Below, one piece after another: positions 59,855 through 64,000 of a DNA stretch of 64,000 bases. Both the position numbers and the translations under genes were made by a program. Numbering within the stretch: position 1 is the stretch's first letter; every line of letters starts with the position of its first letter. Below the pieces are notes generated by a model. That model saw only the letters and a list, made by a program, of their open reading frames with translations. It was not told where the DNA came from and did no database searches. The stretch comes from Anaerolineales bacterium (GTDB taxonomy: Bacteria > Chloroflexota > Anaerolineae > 4572-78 > J111), in contig JACKAU010000004.1 of assembly GCA_020634855.1 (NCBI GenBank), positions 248,001-312,000 on the forward strand, in the 5' to 3' direction.

Positions 59855-60469
59855 ATGTTAGACGACGCGATGGACTTCAAAGAGCAAATGGTCGAGGCTC
59901 GGCGTACTCAAATTTTGATGGGGGCGGCGCAGGTTTTCGCTAAAAAAGGGTTTCACCGGGCCACTACTAAAGAGATTGCCCGCCAAGCCGGAGTGGCTGA
60001 AGGGACAATCTACAACTACTTTGATAATAAAAGAGATTTGCTGATGGCCATGGTTGAGATGTTGGCCACGCGATCCATTAAGGTTACCATACTAGAGGAC
60101 CCTTCGGATGATCCGAAAGAATTTTTTAGTCTGTTGTTACATGATCGATACCAACTATTGAAAGATTATGGGCATATTATGGCCCCAATGATTGCCGAGA
60201 TATTCTCCGATCCTGACCTGCGGGAGGCCATTTACCAGAGTATTTTAATGCCGGTCGCTGACCCCATCGAACAGTACATCCAGCGCCGGATAGACTCAGG
60301 CGAATTCAAACCGGTCAACCCCATAGTAATTACCCGCGCCCTTATTGGATCGATAGTGTTAAACACCGCTTTTCAGCTTTCAGGCGTTGATCCACGCTAT
60401 GAAATGATATCTGTTGAGGCCATGGTAGATCAGATTGTTGACATGTTTCTGGCGGTAACCAAAAAATAA
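59855..60469 (+). CDS. TetR-family transcriptional repressor
   Basis: A 204-aa regulator. The N-terminal HTH is typical: RRTQILMGAAQVFAKKGFHR, ATTKEIARQAGVAEGTIYNY and FDNKRDLLMAMVE (residues 17-65). The C-terminal helical ligand domain is not assignable to a ligand. As the second gene of the permease operon, whose promoter carries a TetR operator, it most likely represses its own operon until a substrate of the permease binds. An in-frame ATG at 59870 is an alternative start. The stop codon overlaps the 16-mer shared with 13466-13481. Confidence 0.88.
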   Translation: MLDDAMDFKEQMVEARRTQILMGAAQVFAKKGFHRATTKEIARQAGVAEGTIYNYFDNKRDLLMAMVEMLATRSIKVTILEDPSDDPKEFFSLLLHDRYQLLKDYGHIMAPMIAEIFSDPDLREAIYQSILMPVADPIEQYIQRRIDSGEFKPVNPIVITRALIGSIVLNTAFQLSGVDPRYEMISVEAMVDQIVDMFLAVTKK

Positions 60470-60545
60470 GTACTTTCGGGCAATTTTCATGGTACTTTTT
60501 GGCCTAAAAATTAGTGACTTTTTGCCAGTACCTTTGCCTCTATTA
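60468..60545. repeat. degenerate 22-bp array with GTACTTT core
   Basis: AGTACTTT at 60469, GGTACTTT at 60491 and AGTGACTTT at 60513 are spaced 22 bp; a fourth, AGTACCTTT, is at 60527. AAGTACTTTCGGGCAA at 60468-60483 is the exact reverse complement of 13466-13481. Confidence 0.55.
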
Positions 60546-60603
60546 TTTTCGTTGATAGTAATTTATAATCTGATCAAATAATATTCATTTCGCCGGTATA
60601 TTT

Positions 60604-60715
60604 GGCCAAACCGCTGACTACCCCTCCCAAAAATATAGGTAGTTACTCGGCCACCAACACAATTTTCTCCTCTTTTTTAGTACTTTTTTCTTACAGCAAC
60701 AGCAGCGGTTTGGCC
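60604..60715. promoter_or_regulatory. 13-bp perfect inverted repeat in the pilin leader region
   Basis: GGCCAAACCGCTG (60604-60616) and CAGCGGTTTGGCC (60703-60715) enclose 86 nt, which contain a smaller ACTACC-GGTAGT hairpin. It may be a structured leader or two operator half-sites for the pilin gene at 60787. Confidence 0.6.
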
Positions 60716-60786
60716 TTATACTGGTGACCAAGTTCATTTAAACCTTATTCATATTTTTTATTAATTTTTTGAAAGGAGCTTTATCC

Positions 60787-60933
60787 ATGTTGTTCTTACC
60801 GAAAGAAGAAGGTCAAGGTCTTGTAGAGTATGCTTTAATCCTGGTTCTGGTCGCCATCGTCGTTATCGCAATTCTGCTGCTGCTTGGCCCGGTTGTTGGT
60901 AACGTATTCAGCAATATCGTTTCTAATCTCTAA
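60787..60933 (+). CDS. flp: Flp-type pilin (48 aa)
   Basis: A complete 48-aa prepilin: short leader MLFLPKEEG, then QGLVEYALILVLVAIVVIAI and a hydrophobic stretch ending GPVVGNVFSNIVSNL. Cleavage after the Gly of EEG would put Glu at +5 and Tyr at +6, as in Flp/Fap pilins processed by a TadV-type peptidase and exported by the Tad machinery. No tad gene lies in the window, so secretion must depend on a locus elsewhere. AAAGGAG is nine nt before ATG. A perfect terminator follows at 60978. High expression is likely from the strong signals. Confidence 0.88.
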   Translation: MLFLPKEEGQGLVEYALILVLVAIVVIAILLLLGPVVGNVFSNIVSNL

Positions 60934-60977
60934 TCATTAAATAATTCATTTTTCTTAAGTCATTTTCTTTTCATCAT

Positions 60978-61009
60978 AAAAACCCCCGCTCAATTGAGCG
61001 GGGGTTTTT
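60978..61009. terminator. perfect bidirectional terminator
   Basis: AAAAACCCCCGCTCAA and TTGAGCGGGGGTTTTT are exact complements without spacer bases. It serves flp on the plus strand and the TP-rich gene ending at 61015 on the minus strand. Confidence 0.92.
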
Positions 61010-61014
61010 CTATT

Positions 61015-63159
61015 TTACTCTTCAAATGCAATGACTTGCTGATTGGCATACCTGGGATAGTAGGCGAAGGTTGCATCATACTCAGCGCGTTCACCAGGGG
61101 CCAAAGTTGGCGGATTGACATAAGTAAAAGCTACATTGATGACGCCATTGTCGCGTCCAAAAATGGTAGCGGCAATTTTGGTTCGTTTGGCGGTACTATT
61201 CCCCACATTTTCTATCGTCCCTTTGATATGTAAAAATCCGGCTTCGTCCTCATAACGTCTCACCCCAACCACCGCCAACTGGGCGCTTTTTCTAGGTGAA
61301 ACGGGGCGGGCAACAGCTCGTATACTGTAAGATACATAACCAGTCGGTCGGGTGAGGGTAATTATAAATGGCGATCGCTCGCCCGGTGGGATAACTTTAA
61401 GGATGGTTTCACCGTTGGCGTGGCCAATTAATGTTCCGGCGGCATCGTAAAATGTTATGGAAATATCTGTTTGCCCGACATCTAAGTTGGCGTCGTTGCG
61501 TAGTTCACCGACAATGGTTAGGGTGTTAAATTCGTCAACAAAATCGTTGTCGCTGATCAACCCCAGCAGCACAGCGTCGGCCGGCAGCGCCGTCGGAGCA
61601 GCGATAACAGCGTTCGTGGTCGATTCCCTCGAACGGGTAAAGTCGCCGAGTAGTTCCGGATCGGAAAAGGTACTGGCTTTAACCTGAGCCAGAATGGTTT
61701 CCGGCCTTTTTTCTGTTAGACGAGTGACTCGATAGTGGTAGCTAAAACTTGAACGGAGCAGACTATCGATGAAAGAAGGCTCGTCCACATCAGCTTTGTA
61801 AATATACACCCCATAACCTGTCCCCATGTCGCTATAGATACGGTATTGGCTCTTATTACGCACCGGAGACGACCAGTTTAAGGCGATGCTACGATTGGTC
61901 AACGGTGTTATTTCGACAGCGTTATCAGCAGCGCGATTGAAGCGAGTGGCGTCAAGCGTCAACTCATCGGCGGCGAAAACATCCGCTGCGGCAATAGCCG
62001 TTGCATGGGAGACAATGACCGGTTTGGTGGCTGTTGGTGAAGGCAAAGTTGTTGGCGTTGAAGAAGCGGTTGGTGTACGAGTTGGACTGGTGGTTGGTTC
62101 TGGCGTCCAGGTGAAAGTTGCTGTTGGCAAAGGAGTCGGTGTTGTAGTGTAGGTTGCAGTGGAAGAGGGGTGTCGAGTAACGGTTGGGGTCGATGTCCCT
62201 GTCGGCGGGGGGGTATAGGTGGGTGTTCGGGTTGATGTAGCGGAAGGCGGCGAGGTGGGCGTAGCGGTGGGTGGCGAGGTAGCGGTTGAGGTTGAGGTCA
62301 AAGTCGCCGTCGGCTGCGGTGTGCGCGAAGGAGTTTGGGTAGGTACTTGAGTTGCCGTAGCGGTTGAGGTTGGGATAGGGGATGGTGTGGCTGTGTTAGT
62401 GGTCGATGGGGTAGGGCTGGGTGTATTAGTTGGGGTGTGGGTAGCCGATGAGGTAGGGCTAGGTGTATCGGTTGGGGTGTTAGTAGCCGATGCGGTAGGA
62501 GTAGGGGTGTTGGTTGCTGTGTTAGTGGCCGATGCCGTAGGGCTGGGCGTATTTGTGGGCGTATGGGTGGCTGTAGGTGAAGCCGTGGCTGTTGGCAGCG
62601 GCGTTGCGGTCGCAGTTGGCGGTTCAACCTCGACTTCTTGCACCTGCGCTATCGCTGCCGGTTCACGGGTAACTAAAGAGTTAGGTGGTTCTCGACCGGC
62701 TGAGGTTTGATTCGAAGGCAGAGAAGAGGGTTCATTTTCAGAAATAGGCGTAACGGTTGATCTAGCTTGCCCCGGTTGGGGGGCTGCTGGAGGCGTGTCG
62801 CCGGTTGGTTCGCTGTCGTTATTAGTGGGTGGTAGAAGCGGTGGAATGTCAACCGAAGGAATGACGAGTGGGTGGGGAGGTGTGTCGACCAGCGCTGGCT
62901 CCGACTGGGATTGCGGATCAGGATCAGCCCTATTGGGTGCGGTGGTAGGGCGATCGACCTCGTTGACCGGCGTTGATAACGTCAAGAGATCGGTTGGTGG
63001 CGGTGGGGTTGGGACGGCGGCAACCGGTTGGGGTGTGGTTTGATAAGGTATCAGGACGTAGTTAGTCAGAAAAACAAACCCTAATACACCAAAAACCACC
63101 AGATTTAAGACCAATAAATAGATCAGAAAAACGATCTGCCAGGGTTTCCATTTACCCAT
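61015..63159 (-). CDS. membrane-anchored Thr/Pro-rich surface protein with FxLYD-like domains
   Basis: A 714-aa protein. One N-terminal membrane helix (FLIYLLVLNLVVFGVLGFVF) is followed by a Pro/Thr-rich stalk; between about residues 190 and 395 it consists of TPTxT, TNTPSPTxS and similar repeats, a flexible and possibly glycosylated spacer. Residues 410-500 look like a fibronectin-type fold (AVEITPLTNRSIALNWSSPV, YHYRVTRLTEKRPETI). Residues 530-714 hold two FxLYD-like domains (EFNTLTIVGELRNDANLDV, GFLHIKGTIENVGNSTAKRT). A cell-surface role is inferred. It follows the 63164-63895 gene by four nt, forming an operon with a similar plan. Confidence 0.75.
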   Translation of the reverse strand: MGKWKPWQIVFLIYLLVLNLVVFGVLGFVFLTNYVLIPYQTTPQPVAAVPTPPPPTDLLTLSTPVNEVDRPTTAPNRADPDPQSQSEPALVDTPPHPLVIPSVDIPPLLPPTNNDSEPTGDTPPAAPQPGQARSTVTPISENEPSSLPSNQTSAGREPPNSLVTREPAAIAQVQEVEVEPPTATATPLPTATASPTATHTPTNTPSPTASATNTATNTPTPTASATNTPTDTPSPTSSATHTPTNTPSPTPSTTNTATPSPIPTSTATATQVPTQTPSRTPQPTATLTSTSTATSPPTATPTSPPSATSTRTPTYTPPPTGTSTPTVTRHPSSTATYTTTPTPLPTATFTWTPEPTTSPTRTPTASSTPTTLPSPTATKPVIVSHATAIAAADVFAADELTLDATRFNRAADNAVEITPLTNRSIALNWSSPVRNKSQYRIYSDMGTGYGVYIYKADVDEPSFIDSLLRSSFSYHYRVTRLTEKRPETILAQVKASTFSDPELLGDFTRSRESTTNAVIAAPTALPADAVLLGLISDNDFVDEFNTLTIVGELRNDANLDVGQTDISITFYDAAGTLIGHANGETILKVIPPGERSPFIITLTRPTGYVSYSIRAVARPVSPRKSAQLAVVGVRRYEDEAGFLHIKGTIENVGNSTAKRTKIAATIFGRDNGVINVAFTYVNPPTLAPGERAEYDATFAYYPRYANQQVIAFEE

Positions 63160-63163
63160 GGCG

Positions 63164-63895
63164 TTAGCGTACCTTTGTAAAAATCACTTCATAGGAGTAG
63201 TGATAGAGCGAATTCGCGACGCCGTTGCCAGTTTCAGGGCACAATTCGTTCAAGGGAATATCGGGGGTGATGGGGCCGACGACTTGACTGACGCCGTCAA
63301 GTACTTCTATAAAATATGACCCTTTGAACATAGCAAAATCGGCTAAACCGGGATCTTCTATTTTGGTGCCGGTGGTTAAAGTAGCTTCGCCGCTGGGCCA
63401 GGACACTTTCATTTTCATACCGGGGATACCATTACCGGCGGTATCATGCACATAAGCAAAAATATGGTGTTTACCGGCATTTTCGCAGGGAGTTAACTGC
63501 CTGATTGAACCGATATAATCAAACTCTGGAGTGGGGGTGTCGGTGGCTAGAGGCGTTTCGGTAGCCCGGATAGGCGTGCGAAAAGGAAGAGTGCTAGCGG
63601 GTTCGGGGGTGTTGGTGGGTTCAGGCGTGTAAGTAATAGATGGTGTCCAGGTAGGAACCAGGGTGCTAAGAGGCGTGGCTCCCGGTTCCAGGGTAGCGGT
63701 AGGGGTAAATGTGGGATAGGGAGTTCGGGTAGCCGGAGCTTGAGCTAATACTCTAAAAATTTGCCCTGAGGATTGAACTGTTAGTAGCCAAACCAACCCA
63801 CCTAGAACGACCATATTAACTAGGGTTAATAGTGACAGCAAAACTGTCCATTGCTGGTCGGTGATAGCTGCTATTTCACGTTTTAGGCTTTTCAT
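63164..63895 (-). CDS. membrane-anchored TP-rich protein with small beta domain
   Basis: A 243-aa protein with the same layout as its downstream neighbour: N-terminal membrane helix (LLTLVNMVVLGGLVWLLTVQ), a short TP-rich stalk (residues 55-120) and an extracytoplasmic beta domain. The last part, HHIFAYVHDTAGNGIPGMKM followed by SWPSGEATLTTG and GSYFIEVLDGVSQVVG, resembles a carboxypeptidase-regulatory-like or Ig-like fold with two cysteines (PCENAG, ELCPETG) that could form a disulphide. Function unknown. Cotranscribed with 61015-63159. Confidence 0.7.
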   Translation of the reverse strand: MKSLKREIAAITDQQWTVLLSLLTLVNMVVLGGLVWLLTVQSSGQIFRVLAQAPATRTPYPTFTPTATLEPGATPLSTLVPTWTPSITYTPEPTNTPEPASTLPFRTPIRATETPLATDTPTPEFDYIGSIRQLTPCENAGKHHIFAYVHDTAGNGIPGMKMKVSWPSGEATLTTGTKIEDPGLADFAMFKGSYFIEVLDGVSQVVGPITPDIPLNELCPETGNGVANSLYHYSYEVIFTKVR

Positions 63896-64000
63896 GACCA
63901 GGCCTATGCCCTATCTTAATGCCCCCAGCTTTGGTTATAAATAACCCCGCATTGATGTGATCTATGCTGATCGATCAATGGGCTATAGAAATTGAAAATT

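Overview
The window looks like a chromosomal segment of a Chloroflexota bacterium (Anaerolineae-like). This is inferred from content, not from a marker gene: three large SARP/AfsR-type regulators with STAND ATPase and TPR domains, an AAA-ATPase fused to an OmpR-type winged helix, TP-repeat membrane-anchored surface proteins, an orphan Flp-type pilin, and long intergenic stretches packed with palindromic and short-period repeats. No rRNA, tRNA, CRISPR array, prophage or transposase gene was recognised.

Layout. 1-9.2 kb: housekeeping and metabolic genes (partial GNAT acetyltransferase, AMP-forming ligase, type II NADH dehydrogenase, six-hairpin glycosidase, AAA-wHTH regulator, a 31-aa membrane protein, alpha/beta hydrolase, isoprenylcysteine-methyltransferase-like protein, DUF1992). 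9.8-13 kb: a 1056-aa secreted protein in which a phytase-like esterase domain interrupts a choice-of-anchor I domain. 13.5-19.7 kb: minus-strand genes (YdcF-like, carboxymuconolactone-decarboxylase family, LmbE deacetylase coupled to a PLP decarboxylase, cysK, cysE). 19.9-24.7 kb: SARP-kinase-AAA-TPR fusion. 24.7-28 kb: two toxin-antitoxin type modules, DUF433/PIN-like and DarT/DarG; darT carries an in-frame ochre codon. 28-34.6 kb: fdhD, a second SARP regulator, small ORFs, a BBE-type FAD oxidase. 35.3-40.8 kb: a decaying accessory region (frameshifted secreted protein, HAD remnant, SnoaL remnant and TPR remnant) around an intact SABATH-type carboxyl methyltransferase and an intact cytosolic-type sulfotransferase. 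40.8-46.1 kb: dihaem cytochrome c divergent from a third SARP regulator, and a helical protein of unknown function built from a duplicated unit. 47.2-52.2 kb: small conserved genes (DUF1349, METTL7-like methyltransferase, ChbG-like deacetylase, CehA/McbA-like PHP protein, ParB-like protein). 52.4-56.9 kb: complete polyamine-type ABC importer potA-potB-potC-potD. 57.4-60.5 kb: ATPase-less FtsX/MacB-type permease and TetR regulator, with a TetR-type operator lying on a consensus promoter. 60.8-63.9 kb: Flp pilin convergent with two TP-rich membrane-anchored proteins.

The most unusual feature is intergenic. At least four arrays (9431-9570, 25630-25779, 34740-35010, 46368-46692) have unrelated sequences but the same unit length of about 21-23 bp, close to two helical turns. 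The clearest one has twelve units on an almost exact 23-bp register with a dyad-symmetric core. Two smaller degenerate arrays (13427-13505 and 60468-60545) have a 22-bp spacing and share a 16-bp sequence in opposite orientation. Several hairpin families are also dispersed: a nested hairpin of 49-60 bp in four copies, a 124-bp string of four hairpins in two copies, a palindrome made of octamers inside the pot operon, and REP-like inverted repeats without a transposase. Homology-based names are from recognition of motifs by eye; no database search was run.
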